DNA of 64,000 nt from Anniella stebbinsi (Eukaryota > Chordata > Lepidosauria > Squamata > Anniellidae). How positions within the stretch are numbered: the stretch's first letter is position 1; the number at the start of each line of letters is the position of its first letter. Of this stretch, positions 11,594-24,300 are shown piece after piece. The notes below the pieces were generated by a model. That model was not told where the DNA came from, searched no databases, and worked only from the letters and a program-made list of their open reading frames with translations. The stretch spans positions 62,001-126,000 of the forward strand of contig JARDYH010000044.1 of assembly GCA_029215795.1 (NCBI GenBank). The letters run 5' to 3'. Made by a program: the position numbers and the translations under genes.

Positions 11594-12965
11594 TAGACTT
11601 CCTCTTCTTCCCCTAGACTTCCCCTTCCCTCTATACTTCCCCTTCTTCCCCTAGACTTCCCCTTCTTCCCTTAGACTTCCCCTTCTTCCCCTATACTTCC
11701 CCTTCCCTCTATACTTCCCCTTCTTCCCCTAGTCTACCCCTTGACTTCCCCTTCCCTCTATACTTCCCCTTCTTCCCCTAGACTTCCACGTCTTCCCCTA
11801 GACTTCCCCTTCTTCCCCAAGACTTCCCCTACACTTCCCCTTCCCTCTATACTTCCCCTTCCTCCCTAGACTTCCCCTAGATTTCCCCTTCTTCCCCTAG
11901 ACTTCCCCTTCCCTCTATACTTCCCCTTCTTCCCCTAGAGTTCCCCTTCTTCTCTTAGATTTCCCCTTCTTCCCCTAGACATCCCCTTCTTCCCCTAGAC
12001 TTCCCCTTCTTCCCCTAGACTTCCCCTAGACTTCCCCTTCCCTCTATACTTCCCCTTCTTCCCCTACACTTCCCCTTCCCTCTATACTTCCCCTTCTTCC
12101 CCTAGACTTCCCCTGGACTTCCCCTTCCCTCTATACTTCCCCTTCTTCCCCTAGTCTACCCCTTGACTTCCCCTTCCCTCTATACTTCCCCTTCTTCCCC
12201 TAGACTTCCACGTCTTCCCCTAGACTTCCCCTTCTTCCCCAAGACTTCCCCTACACTTCCCCTTCCCTCTATACTTCCCCTTCCTCCCTAGACTTCCCCT
12301 AGATTTCCCCTTCTTCCCCTCGACTTTCTCTTCCCTCTATACTTCCCCTTCTTCCCCTAGACTTCCCCTTCTTCCCCTAGACTTCCCCTTCTTCCCCTAG
12401 ACTTCCCCTTCGCTCTATACTTCCCCTTCTTCCCCTAGACTTCCCCTAGAGTTCCCCTTCCCTCTCTACTTCCCCTTCTTCCCCTAGAATTCCCCTTCTT
12501 CCCCTAGACATCCCCTTCTTCCCCTAGACTTCCCCTTCCCTCTATACTTCCCCTTCTTCCATTAGACTTCCCCTTCTCTCTATACTTCCCCTGCTTCCCC
12601 TAGACTTCCCCTAGACTTCCCCTTCTTCCCCTAGACTTCCTGTAGTCTTCCCCTTCCCTCTATACTTCCCCTTCTTCCCCTAGACTTCCCCTTCCCTCTA
12701 TACTTCCCCTTCTTCCCCTAGACTTCCCCTTCTTCCCCTAGACTTCCTCTTCTTCCCCTAGACTTCCCCTTCCCTCTATACTTCCCATTCTTCCCCTAGA
12801 CTTCCCCTTCTTCCCTTAGACTTCCCCTAGACTTCCCCTTCCCTCTATACTTCCCCTTCTTCCCCTAGACTTCCCCTAGACTTCCCCTTCCCTCTAGACT
12901 TCCCCTTCTTCCCCTAGACTTCCCCTAGACTTCCCCTTCCCTCTAGACTTCCCCTTCTTCCCCTA
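11594..12965. repeat. Second copy of macro-unit opening block
   Basis: Matches 1-1,352, with CTAGTCTACC at 11,730 and 12,152 and CCTCGACTTTCTC at 12,319. It also matches the start of copy B with a shift of 3,708, falling to 3,688 after one X module. It keeps the CACGTC X module after the second marker that the copies at 559 and 15,860 have lost, and has a private TAGAATT variant at about 12,487. Around 12,965 it leaves the match. Confidence 0.83.
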
Positions 12966-13352
12966 GACTTCCCCTTCTTCCCCTAGACTTCCCCTTCTTC
13001 CCCTAGATTTCCCCTAGACTTCCCCTTCCCTCTATACTTCCCCTTCTTCCCCTAGACTTCCCCTAGTCTTCCCCTTCCCTCTATACTGCCCCTTCTTCCC
13101 CTAGACTTCCCCTAGACTTCCCCTTTCCTCTATACTTCCCCTTCTTCCCCTAGACTTCCCCTAGACTTCCCCTTCTCGCTATACTTCCCCTTCTTCCCCT
13201 AGACTTCCCCTAGACTTCCCCTTCCCTCTATACTTCCCCTTCTTCCCCTAGACTTCCCCTAGACTTCCCCTTCCCTCTATACTTCCCCTTCTTCCCCTAG
13301 ACTTCCCCTTCTTCCCATAGACTTCCCCTTCTTCCCTTAGATTTCCCCTTCT
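12966..13352. repeat. TGCCCC / TTCTCGCTATAC segment before the switch point
   Basis: Short linking segment with ATACTGCCCC at about 13,085, TTTCCTCTATAC and TTCTCGCTATAC (13,178). It resembles the 8.2-8.57-kb sub-unit. The near-perfect match to copy B ends here: CTTCCCCTAG in copy A against CTCCCCCTAG in copy B at 13,353/28,653. Confidence 0.75.
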
Positions 13353-15301
13353 TCCCCTAGACTTCCCCTAGACTTCCCCTTCCCTCTATACTTCCCCTTC
13401 TTCCCCTAGACTTCCCCTTCTTCCCATAGACTTCCCTTTCTTCCCCTAGACTTCCCCTTCTTCCCCTAGACTTCCCCTAGACTTCCCCTTCCCTCTAAAC
13501 TTCCCCTTCTTCCCCTAGACTTCCCCTAGACTTCCCCTTCCCTCTATACTGCCCCTTCTTCCCCTAGACTTCCCCTAGACTTCCCCTTTCCTCTATACTT
13601 CCCCTTCTTCCCCTAGACTTCCACTAGACTTCCCCTTCCCTCTATACTTTCCCTTCTTCCCCTAGACTTCCCCTAGACTTCCCCTTCTTCCCCTAGACTT
13701 CCCCTAGACTTCCCCTTCCCTCTATACTTCCCCTTCTTCCATTAGACTTCCCCTTCCCTCTATACTTCCCCTTCTTCCTCTAGATTTCCCCTAGACTTCC
13801 CCTTCTTCTCCTAGACTTCCCCTAGACTTCCCCTTCCCTCTATACTTCCCCTTCTTCCCCTAGTCTACCCCATGACTTCCCCTTCCCTCTATACTTCCGC
13901 TTCTTCCCCTAGACTTCCACGTCTTCCCCTAGACTTCCCCTTCTTCCCCAAGACTTCCCCTACACTTCCCCTTCCCTCTATACTTCCCCTTCTTCCCTAG
14001 ACTTCCCCTAGATTTCCCCTTCTTCCCCTAGACTTCCCCTTCCCTCTATACTTCCCCTTCTTCCCCTAGAGTTCCCCTTCTTCTCCTAGATTTCCCCTTC
14101 TTCCCCTAGACTTCCCCTTTCCTCTATACTTCCCCTTCTTCCCCTAGACTTCCCCTAGACTTCCCCTTCTTCCCCTAGACTTCCCCTTTTTCCCCTAGAC
14201 TTCCCCTTCCCTCTATACTTCCTCTTCTTCCCCTAGATTTCCCCTTCTTCCCCTAGACTTCCCCTTCTTCCCCTAGACTTCCCGTAGACTTCCCCTTCCC
14301 TCTATACCTTCCCTTCTTCCCCTTCTTCCCCTATACTTCCCCTTCTACCCCTAGACTTCCCATAGACTTCCCCTTCCCTCTATACTTCCCCTTCTTCCCC
14401 TAGACTTCCCCTTCCCTCTATACTTCCCCTTCTTCCCCTAGACTTCCCCTTCTTCCCCTAGACTTCCTCTTCTTCCCCTAGACTTCCCCTTCCCTCTATA
14501 CTTCCCCTTCTTCCCCTAGACTTCCCCTTCTTCCCTTAGACTTCCCCTTCTTCCCCTATACTTCCCCTTCCCTCTATACTTCCCCTTCTTCCCCAAGACT
14601 TCCCCTAGACTTCCCCTTCCCGCTATACTTTTCCTTCTTCCCCTAGACTTCCCCTTCTTTCCCTAGACTTCCCCTTCCATCTATACTTCCCCTTCTTCCC
14701 CTAGACTTCTCCTAGACTTCCCCTTCTTCCCCTAGACTTCCCCTTCTTCCCCTAGACTTCCCGTAGACTTCCCCTTCCCTCTATACTTTCCCTTCTTCCC
14801 CTAGACTTCCCCTAGACTTCCCCTTCTTCCCCTAGACTTCCCCTAGACTTCCCCTTCCCTCTATACTTCCCATTCTTCCATTAGACTTCCCCTTCCCTCT
14901 ATACTTCCCCTGCTTCCCCTAGACTTCCCCTAGACTTCTCCTTCTTCCCCTTAACTTCCCCTAGACTTCCCTTCCCTCTATACTTCCCCTTCTTCCCCTA
15001 GACTTCCCCTAGACTTCCCCTTCCCTCTCTACTTCCCCTTCTTCCCCTAGACTTCCCCTTCTTCCCCTAGACTTCCCCTTCTTCCCCTAGACTTCCCCTT
15101 CCCTCTATACTTCCCCTTCTTCCATTAGACTTCCCCTTCCCTCTATACTTCCCCTGCTTCCCCTAGACTTCCCCTAGACTTCCCCTTCTTCCCCTAGACT
15201 TCCCCTAGACTTCCCCTTCCCTCTATACTTCCCCTTCTTCCCCTAGACTTCCCCTTCCCTCTATACTTCCCCTTCTTCCCTTAAACTACCCCTTCTTCCC
15301 C
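13353..15301. repeat. 15.3-kb macro-repeat, copy A (diverged tail)
   Basis: This 1,949-bp tail corresponds to 28,653-31,718 in copy B but is shorter by 1,117 bp. It carries CTAGTCTACC at 13,861, here followed by CATGAC instead of the usual CTTGAC, then the CACGTC, CCAAGAC, TAGAGTT and CTTTTTCC markers. At about 14,341-14,371 it jumps from the TTCTACCCC step straight to CCATAGAC, skipping 389 bp present in copy B. CCGCTATAC at 14,621 anchors the remainder. It contains the only ATG I noticed on the plus strand (13,872), opening 42 codons that I regard as meaningless. Confidence 0.85.
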
Positions 15302-18300
15302 TAGACTTCCTCTTCTTCCCCTAGACTTCCCCTTCCCTCTATACTTCCCCTTCTTCCCCTAGACTTCCCCTTCTTCCCTTAGACTTCCCCTTCTTCCCCT
15401 ATACTTCCCCTTCCCTCTATACTTCCCCTTCTTCCCCTAGTCTACCCCTTGACTTCCCCTTCCCTCTATACTTCCCCTTCTTCCCCTAGACTTCCACGTC
15501 TTCCCCTAGACTTCCCCTTCTTCCCCAAGACTTCCCCTACACTTCCCCTTCCCTCTATACTTCCCCTTCCTCCCTAGACTTCCCCTAGATTTCCCCTTCT
15601 TCCCCTAGACTTCCCCTTCCCTCTATACTTCCCCTTCTTCCCCTAGAGTTCCCCTTCTTCTCTTAGATTTCCCCTTCTTCCCCTAGACATCCCCTTCTTC
15701 CCCTAGACTTCCCCTTCTTCCCCTAGACTTCCCCTAGACTTCCCCTTCCCTCTATACTTCCCCTTCTTCCCCTACACTTCCCCTTCCCTCTATACTTCCC
15801 CTTCTTCCCCTAGACTTCCCCTGGACTTCCCCTTCCCTCTATACTTCCCCTTCTTCCCCTAGTCTACCCCTTGACTTCCCCTTCCCTCTATACTTCCCCT
15901 TCTTCCCCTAGACTTCCCCTTCTTCCCCAAGACTTCCCCTACACTTCCCCTTCCCTCTATACTTCCCCTTCCTCCCTAGACTTCCCCTAGATTTCCCCTT
16001 CTTCCCCTCGACTTTCTCTTCCCTCTATACTTCCCCTTCTTCCCCTAGACTTCCCCTTTTTCCCCTAGACTTCCCCTTCTTCCCCTAGACTTCCCCTTCG
16101 CTCTATACTTCCCCTTCTTCCCCTAGACTTCCCCTAGAGTTCCCCTTCCCTCTCTACTTCCCCTTCTTCCCCTAGACTTCCCCTTCTTCCCCTAGACATC
16201 CCCTTCTTCCCCTAGACTTCCCCTTCCCTCTATACTTCCCCTTCTTCCATTAGACTTCCCCTTCTCTCTATACTTCCCCTGCTTCCCCTAGACTTCCCCT
16301 AGACTTCCCCTTCTTCCCCTAGACTTCCTGTAGTCTTCCCCTTCCCTCTATACTTCCCCTTCTTCCCCTAGACTTCCCCTTCCCTCTATACTTCCCCTTC
16401 TTCCCCTAGACTTCCCCTTCTTCCCCTAGACTTCCTCTTCTTCCCCTAGACTTCCCCTTCCCTCTATACTTCCCATTCTTCCCCTAGACTTCCCCTTCTT
16501 CCCTTAGACTTCCCCTAGACTTCCCTTTCCCTCTATACTTCCCCTTCTTCCCCTAGACTTCCCCTAGACTTCCCCTTCCCTCTAGACTTCCCCTTCTTCC
16601 CCTAGACTTCCCCTAGACTTCCCCTTCCCTCTAGACTTCCCCTTCTTCCCCTATACTTCCCCTTCCCTCTATACTTCCCCTTCTTCCCCTAGACTTCCCC
16701 TAGACTTCCCCTTCCCGCTATACTTTTCCTTCTTCCCCTAGACTTCCCCTTCTTTCCCTAGACTTCCCCTTCCATCTATACTTCCCCTTCTTCCCCTAGA
16801 CTTCTCCTAGACTTCCCCTTCTTCCCCTAGACTTCCCCTTCTTCCCCTAGACTTCCCGTAGACTTCCCCTTCCCTCTATACTTTCCCTTCTTCCCCTAGA
16901 CTTCCCCTAGACTTCCCCTTCTTCCCCTAGACTTCCCCTAGACTTCCCCTTCCCTCTATACTTCCCATTCTTCCATTAGACTTCCCCTTCCCTCTATACT
17001 TCCCCTCTTCCCCTAGACTTCCCCTAGACTTCTCCTTCTTCCCCTTAACTTCCCCTAGACTTCCCTTCCCTCTATACTTCCCCTTCTTCCCCTAGACTTC
17101 CCCTAGACTTCCCCTTCCCTCTCTACTTCCCCTTCTTCCCCTAGACTTCCCCTTCTTCCCCTAGACTTCCCCTTTCCCTCTATACTTCCCCTTCTTCCAT
17201 TAGACTTCCCCTTCCCTCTATACTTCCCCTGCTTCCCCTAGACTTCCCCTAGACTTCCCCTTCTTCCCATAGACTTCCCATAGACTTCCCCTTCCCTCTA
17301 TACTTCCCCTTCTTCCCCTAGACTTCCCCTTCCCTCTATACTTCCCCTTCTTCCCCTAGACTTCCCCTTCTTCCCCTAGACTTCCTCTTCTTCCCCTAGA
17401 CTACCCCTTCCCTCTATACTTCCCCTTCTTCCCCTAGACTTCCCCTTCTTCCCTTAGACTTCCCCTTCTTCCCCTATACTTCCCCTTCCCTCTATACTTC
17501 CCCTTCTTCCCCTAGACTTCCCCTAGACTTCCCCTTCCCGCTATACTTTTCCTTCTTCCCCTAGACTTCCCCTTCTTTCCCTAGACTTCCCCTTCCATCT
17601 ATACTTCCCCTTCTTCCCCTAGACTTCTCCTAGACTTCCCCTTCTTCCCCTAGACTTCCCCTTCTTCCCCTAGACTTCCCGTAGACTTCCCCTTCCCTCT
17701 ATACTTTCCCTTCTTCCCCTAGACTTCCCCTAGACTTCCCCTTCTTCCCCTAGACTTCCCCTAGTCTTCCCCTTCCCTCTATACTTCCCATTCTTCCATT
17801 AGACTTCCCCTTCCCTCTATACTTCCCCTGCTTCCCCTAGACTTCCCCTAGACTTCTCCTTCTTCCCCTTAACTTCCCCTAGACTTCCCTTCCCTCTATA
17901 CTTCCCCTTCTTCCCCTAGACTTCCCCTAGACTTCCCCTTCCCTCTCTACTTCCCCTTCTTCCCCTAGACTTCCCCTTCTTCCCCTAGGCTTCCCCTTCT
18001 TCCCCTAGACTTCCCCTTCCCTCTATACTTCCCCTTCTTCCATTAGACTTCCCCTTCCCTCTATACTTCCCCTGCTTCCCCTAGACTTCCCCTAGACTTC
18101 CCCTTCTTCCCCTAGACTTCCCCTAGACTTCCCCTTCCCTCTATACTTCCCCTTCTTCCCCTAGACTTCCCCTTCCCTCTATACTTCCCCTTCTTCCCCT
18201 AAACTTCCCCTTCTTCCCCTAGACTTCCTCTTCTTCCCCTAGACTTCCCCTTCCCTCTATACTTCCCCTTCTTCCCCTAGACTTCCCCTTCTTCCCTTAG

Positions 18301-21300
18301 ACTTCCCCTTCTTCCCCTATACTTCCCCTTCCCTCTATACTTCCCCTTCTTCCCCTAGACTTCCCCTAGACTTCCCCTTCTTCCCCTAGACTTCCCCTAG
18401 ACTTCCCCTTCCCTCTATACTTCCCCTTCTTTCCCTAGACTTCCCCTTCCCTCTATACTTCCCCTTCTTCCCCTAGACTTCCCCTTCTTCCCCTAGACTT
18501 CCTCTTCTTCCCCTAGACTTCCCCTTCCCTCTATACTTCCCCTTCTTCCCCTAGACTTCCCCTTCTTCCCTTAGACTTCCCCTTCTTCCCCTATACTTCC
18601 CCTTCCCTCTATACTTCCCTTTCATCCCCTAGACTTCCCCTAGACTTCCCCTTCCCTCTATACTTCCCCTTCTTCCCCTAGATTTCCCCTTCTTCCCTTA
18701 GACTTCCCCTTCTTCCCCTATACTTCCCCTTCCCTCAATACTTCCCCTTCTTCCCCTAGACTTCCCCTAGACTTCCCTTCCCTCTATACTTCCCCTTCTT
18801 CCCCTAGACTTCCCCTAGACTTCCCCTTCTTCCCCTAGACTTCCCCTTCTTCCCCTAGACTTCCCGTAGACTTCCCCTTCCCTCTATACTTTCCCTTCTT
18901 CCCCTAGACTTCCCCTAGACTTCCCCTTCCCTCTATACTTCCCCTTCTTCCCCTAGACTTCCCCTAGACTTCCCTTCCCTCTATACTTCCCCTTCTTCCC
19001 CTAGACTTCCCCTAGACTTCCCCTTCCCTCTCTACTTCCCCTTCTTCCCCTAGACTTCCCCTTCTTCCCCTAGACTTCCCCTTCTTCCCCTAGACTTCCC
19101 CTTCCCTCTATACTTCCCCTTCTTCCCCTAGACTTCCCCTAGACTTCCCCTTCCTTCTATACTTCCCCTTCTTCCCCTAGACTTCCCCTTCTTCCCATAG
19201 ACTTCCCCTTCTTCCCTTAGATTTCCCCTTCTTCCCCTAGACTTCCCCTTCCCTCTATACTTTCCCTTCTTCCCCTAGACTTCCCCTAGACTTCCCCTTC
19301 TTCCCCTAGACTTCCCCTAGACTTCCCCTTCCCTCTATACTTCCCCTTCTTCCATTAGACTTCCCCTTCCCTCTATACTTCCCCTTCTTCCTCTAGATTT
19401 CCCCTATACTCCCCTTCTTCTCCTAGACTTCCCCTAGACTTCCCCTTCCCTCTATACTTCCCCTTCTTCCCCTAGACTTCCCCTTCTTCCCCTAGACTTC
19501 CCCTTCTTCCCCTAGACTTCCCCTAGACTTCCCCTTCCCTCTATACTTCCCCTTCTTCCCCTAGACTTCCCCTTCTTCCCCTAGACTTCCCCTAGACTTC
19601 CCCTTCCCTCTATACTTCCCCTTCTTCCCCTAGACTTCCCCTAGACTTCCCCTTCCCTCTATACTGCCCCTTCTTCCCCTAGACTTCCCCTAGACTTCCC
19701 CTTCCCTCTATACTTCCCCTTCTTCCCCTAGACTTCCCCTAGACTTCCCCTTCTTCCCCTAGACTTCCCCTAGACTTCCTCTTCCCTCTATACTTCCCCT
19801 TATTCCCCTAGACTTCCCCTTCCCTCTATACTTCCCCTTCTTCCCCTAGACTTCCCCTAGACTTCCCCTTCTTCCCCTAGACTTCCCCTAGACTTCCTCT
19901 TCCCACTATACTTCCCCTTCTTCCCCTAGACTTCTCCTAGACTTCCCCTTCTTCCCCTAGACTTCCCCTTCTTCCCCTAGACTTCCCGTAGACTTCCCCT
20001 TCCCTCTATACTTTCCCTTCTTCCCCTAGACTTCCCCTAGACTTCCCCTTCTTCCCCTAGACTTCCACGTCTTCCCCTAGACTTCCCCTTCTTCCCCAAG
20101 ACTTCCCCTACACTTCCCCTTCCCTCTATACTTCCCCTTCCTCCCTAGACGTCCCCTAGATTTCCCCTTCTTCCCCTCGACTTTCTCTTCCCTCTATACT
20201 TCCCCTTCTTCCCCTAGACTTCCCCTTCTTCCCCTAGACTTCCCCTTCTTCCCCTAGACTTCCCCTTCGCTCTATACTTCCCCTTCTTCCCCTAGACTTC
20301 CCCTAGAGTTCCCCTTCCCTCTCTACTTCCCCTTCTTCCCCTAGACTTCCCCTTCTTCCCCTAGACATCCCCTTCTTCCCCTAGACTTCCCCTTCCCTCT
20401 ATACTTCCCCTTCTTCCATTAGACTTCCCCTTCTCTCTATACTTCCCCTGCTTCCCCTAGACTTCCCCTAGACTTCCCCTTCTTCCCCTAGACTTCCTGT
20501 AGTCTTCCCCTTCCCTCTATACTTCCCCTTCTTCCCCTAGACTTCCCCTTCCCTCTATACTTCCCCTTCTTCCCCTAGACTTCCCCTTCTTCCCCTAGAC
20601 TTCCTCTTCTTCCCCTAGACTTCCCCTTCCCTCTATACTTCCCATTCTTCCCCTAGACTTCCCCTTCTTCCCTTAGACTTCCCCTAGACTTCCCCTTCCC
20701 TCTATACTTCCCCTTCTTCCCCTAGACTTCCCCTAGACTTCCCCTTCCCTCTAGACTTCCCCTTCTTCCCCTAGACTTCCCCTAGACTTCCCCTTCCCTC
20801 TAGACTTCCCCTTCTTCCCCTATACTTCCCCTTCCCTCTATACTTCCCCTTCTTCCCCTAGACTTCCCCTAGACTTCCCCTTCCCTCTATACTTCCCCTT
20901 CTTCCCCTAAACTTCCCCTTCTTCCCCTAGACTTCCTCTTCTTCCCCTAGACTTCCCCTTCCCTCTATACTTCCCCTTCTTCCCCTAGACTTCCCCTTCT
21001 TCCCTTAGACTTCCCCTTCTTCCCCTATACTTCCCCTTCCCTCTATACTTCCCCTTCTTCCCCTAGACTTCCCCTAGACTTCCCCTTCTTCCCCTAGACT
21101 TCCCCTAGACTTCCCCTTCCCTCTATACTTCCCCTTCTTTCCCTAGACTTCCCCTTCCCTCTATACTTCCCCTTCTTCCCCTAGACTTCCCCTTCTTCCC
21201 CTAGACTTCCTCTTCTTCCCCTAGACTTCCCCTTCCCTCTATACTTCCCCTTCTTCCCCTAGACTTCCCCTTCTTCCCTTAGACTTCCCCTTCTTCCCCT

Positions 21301-24300
21301 ATACTTCCCCTTCCCTCTATACTTCCCCTTCTTCCCCTAGACTTCCCCTAGACTTCCCCTTCCCTCTATACTTCCCCTTCTTCCCCTAGATTTCCCCTTC
21401 TTCCCTTAGACTTCCCCTTCTTCCCCTATACTTCCCCTTCCCTCTATACTTCCCCTTCTTCCCCTAGACTTCCCCTAGACTTCCCTTCCCTCTATACTTC
21501 CCCTTCTTCCCCTAGACTTCCCCTTCCCTCTCTACTTCCCCTTCTTCCCCTAGACTTCCCCTAGACTTCCCCTTCCCTCTATACTTCCCCTTATTCCATT
21601 AGACTTCCCCTTCCCTCTATACTTCCCCTGCTTCCCCTAGACTTCCCCTAGACTTCCCCTTCTTCCCCTAGACTTCCCCTAGACTTCCCCTTCCTTCTAT
21701 ACTTCCCCTTCTTCCCCTAGACTTCCCCTTCCCTCTATACTTCCCCTTCTTCCCCTAGACTTCCCCTTCTTCCCCTAGACTTCCTCTTCTTCCCCTGGAC
21801 TTCCCCTTCCCTCTATACTTCCCCTTCTTCCCCTAGACTTCCCCTTCTTCCCTTAGACTTCCCCTAGACTTCCCCTTCCCTCTATACTTCCCCTTCTTCC
21901 CCTAGACTTCCCCTTGACTTCCCCTTCCCTCTAGACTTCCCCTTCTTCCCCTAGACTTCCCCTAGACTTCCCCTTCCCTCTAGACTTCCCCTTCTTCCCC
22001 TAGACTTCCCAATCTTCCCCTAGACTTCCCCTTCTTCCCCTAGACTTCCCCTAGACTTCCCCTTTCCTCTATACTTCCCCTTCTTCCCCTAGACTTCCCC
22101 TAGACTTCCCCTTCTCGCTATACTTCCCCTTCTTCCCCTAGACTTCCCCTAGACTTCCCCTTCCCTCTATACTTCCACTTCTTCCCCTAGACTTCCCCTA
22201 GACTTCCCCTTCCCTCTATTCTTCCCCTTCTTCCCCTAGACTTCCCCTTCTTCCCCTAGACTTCCCCTTCTTCCCTTAGATTTCCCCTTCTCCCCCTAGA
22301 CTTCCCCTAGACTTCCCCTTCCCTCTATACTTCCCCTTCTTCCCCTAGACTTCCCCTTCTTCTCCTAGACTTCCCCTTCTTCCCCTAGACTTCCCCTTCC
22401 CTCTATACTTCCCCTTATTCCATTAGACTTCCCCTTCCCTCTATACTTCCCCTGCTTCCCCTAGACTTCCCCTAGACTTCCCCTTCTTCCCCTAGACTTC
22501 CCCTAGACTTCCCCTTCCTTCTATACTTCCCCTTCTTCCCCTAGACTTCCCCTTCCCTCTATACTTCCCCTTCTTCCCCTAGACTTCCCCTTCTTCCCCT
22601 AGACTTCCTCTTCTTCCCCTGGACTTCCCCTTCCCTCTATACTTCCCCTTCTTCCCCTAGACTTCCCCTTCTTCCCTTAGACTTCCCCTAGACTTCCCCT
22701 TCCCTCTATACTTCCCCTTCTTCCCCTAGACTTCCCCTAGGCTTCCCCTTCCCTCTAGACCTCCCCTTCTTCCCCTAGACTTCCCCTAGACTTCCCCTTC
22801 CCTCTAGACTTCCCCTTCTTCCCCTAGACTTCCCAATCTTCCCCTAGACTTCCCCTTCTTCCCCTAGACTTCCCCTAGACTTCCCCTTTCCTCTATACTT
22901 CCCCTTCTTCCCCTAGACTTCCCCTAGACTTCCCCTTCTCGCTATACTTCCCCTTCTTCCCCTAGACTTCCCCTAGACTTCCCCTTCCCTCTATACTTCC
23001 CCTTCTTCCCCTAGACTTCCCCTAGACTTCCCCTTCCCTCTATTCTTCCCCTTCTTCCCCTAGACTTCCCCTTCTTCCCCTAGACTTCCCCTTCTTCCCT
23101 TAGATTTCCCCTTCTCCCCCTAGACTTCCCCTAGACTTCCCCTTCCCTCTATACTTCCCCTTCTTCCCCTAGACTTCCCCTTCTTCTCCTAGACTTCCCC
23201 TTCTTCCCCTAGACTTCCCCTTCCCTCTATACTTCCCCTTCTTCTCCTAGACTTCCCCTAGACTTCCCCTTCCCTCTATACTTCCCCTTCTTCCCCTAGA
23301 CTTCCCCTTCTTCCCCTAGACTTCCCCTTCTTCCCCTAGACTTCCCCTAGACTTCCCCTTCCCTCTATACTTCCCTTTCTTCCCCTAGACTTCCCCTTCT
23401 TCCCCTAGACTTCCCCTAGACTTCCCCTTCCCTCTAAACTTCCCCTTCTTCCCCTAGACTTCCCCTAGACTTCCCCTTCCCTCTATACTGCCCCTTCTTC
23501 CCCTAGACTTCCCCTAGACTTCCCCTTTCCTCTATACTTCCCCTTCTTCCCCTAGACTTCCACTAGACTTCCCCTTCCCTCTATACTTTCCCTTCTTCCC
23601 CTAGACTTCCCCTAGACTTCCCCTTCTTCCCCTAGACTTCCCCTAGACTTCCCCTTTCCTCTATACTTCCCCTTCTTCCCCTAGACTTCCCCTAGACTTC
23701 CCCTTCTCGCTATACTTCCCCTTCTTCCCCTAGACTTCCCCTAGACTTCCCCTTCCCTCTATACTTCCCCTTCTTCCCCTAGACTTCCCCTAGACTTCCC
23801 CTTCCCTCTATTCTTCCCCTTCTTCCCCTAGACTTCCCCTTCTTCCCCTAGACTTCCCCTTCTTCCCTTAGATTTCCCCTTCTCCCCCTAGACTTCCCCT
23901 AGACTTCCCCTTCCCTCTATACTTCCCCTTCTTCCCCTAGACTTCCCCTTCTTCTCCTAGACTTCCCCTTCTTCCCCTAGACTTCCCCTTCCCTCTATAC
24001 TTCCCCTTCTTCTCCTAGACTTCCCCTAGACTTCCCCTTCCCTCTATACTTCCCCTTCTTCCCCTAGACTTCCCCTTCTTCCCCTAGACTTCCCCTTCTT
24101 CCCCTAGACTTCCCCTAGACTTCCCCTTCCCTCTATACTTCCCTTTCTTCCCCTAGACTTCCCCTAGACTTCCCCTTCCCTCTATACTGCCCCTTCTTCA
24201 CCTAGACTTCCCCTAGACTTCCCCTTTCCTCTATACTTCCCCTTCTTCCCCTAGACTTCCACTAGACTTCCCCTTCCCTCTATACTTTCCCTTCTTCCCC

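Larger units (their letters stand above)
1..13352. repeat. 15.3-kb macro-repeat, copy A (core)
   Basis: This segment recurs at 15,302-28,652. The shift is 15,301 bp up to about 1,695 and 15,300 bp afterwards, because copy B lacks one G in a CCCCTGCTT step. Line-by-line reading shows every rare variant shared, including ACGTC at about 4,850, TTCACC at about 8,898, TTAACC at about 10,952 and TAGAATT at about 12,487. I saw no substitution before 13,353, where T in copy A faces C in copy B and the copies diverge. The start of the repeat may lie left of the window. Confidence 0.93.

Noticed and set aside
13872..14000. Open frame starting at the only plus-strand ATG noticed (42 codons)
   Set aside because: It arises from a single C-to-A type variant (CATGAC for CTTGAC), encodes only satellite-derived low-complexity residues, has no ribosome-binding or promoter context and stops at the next in-frame TAG.
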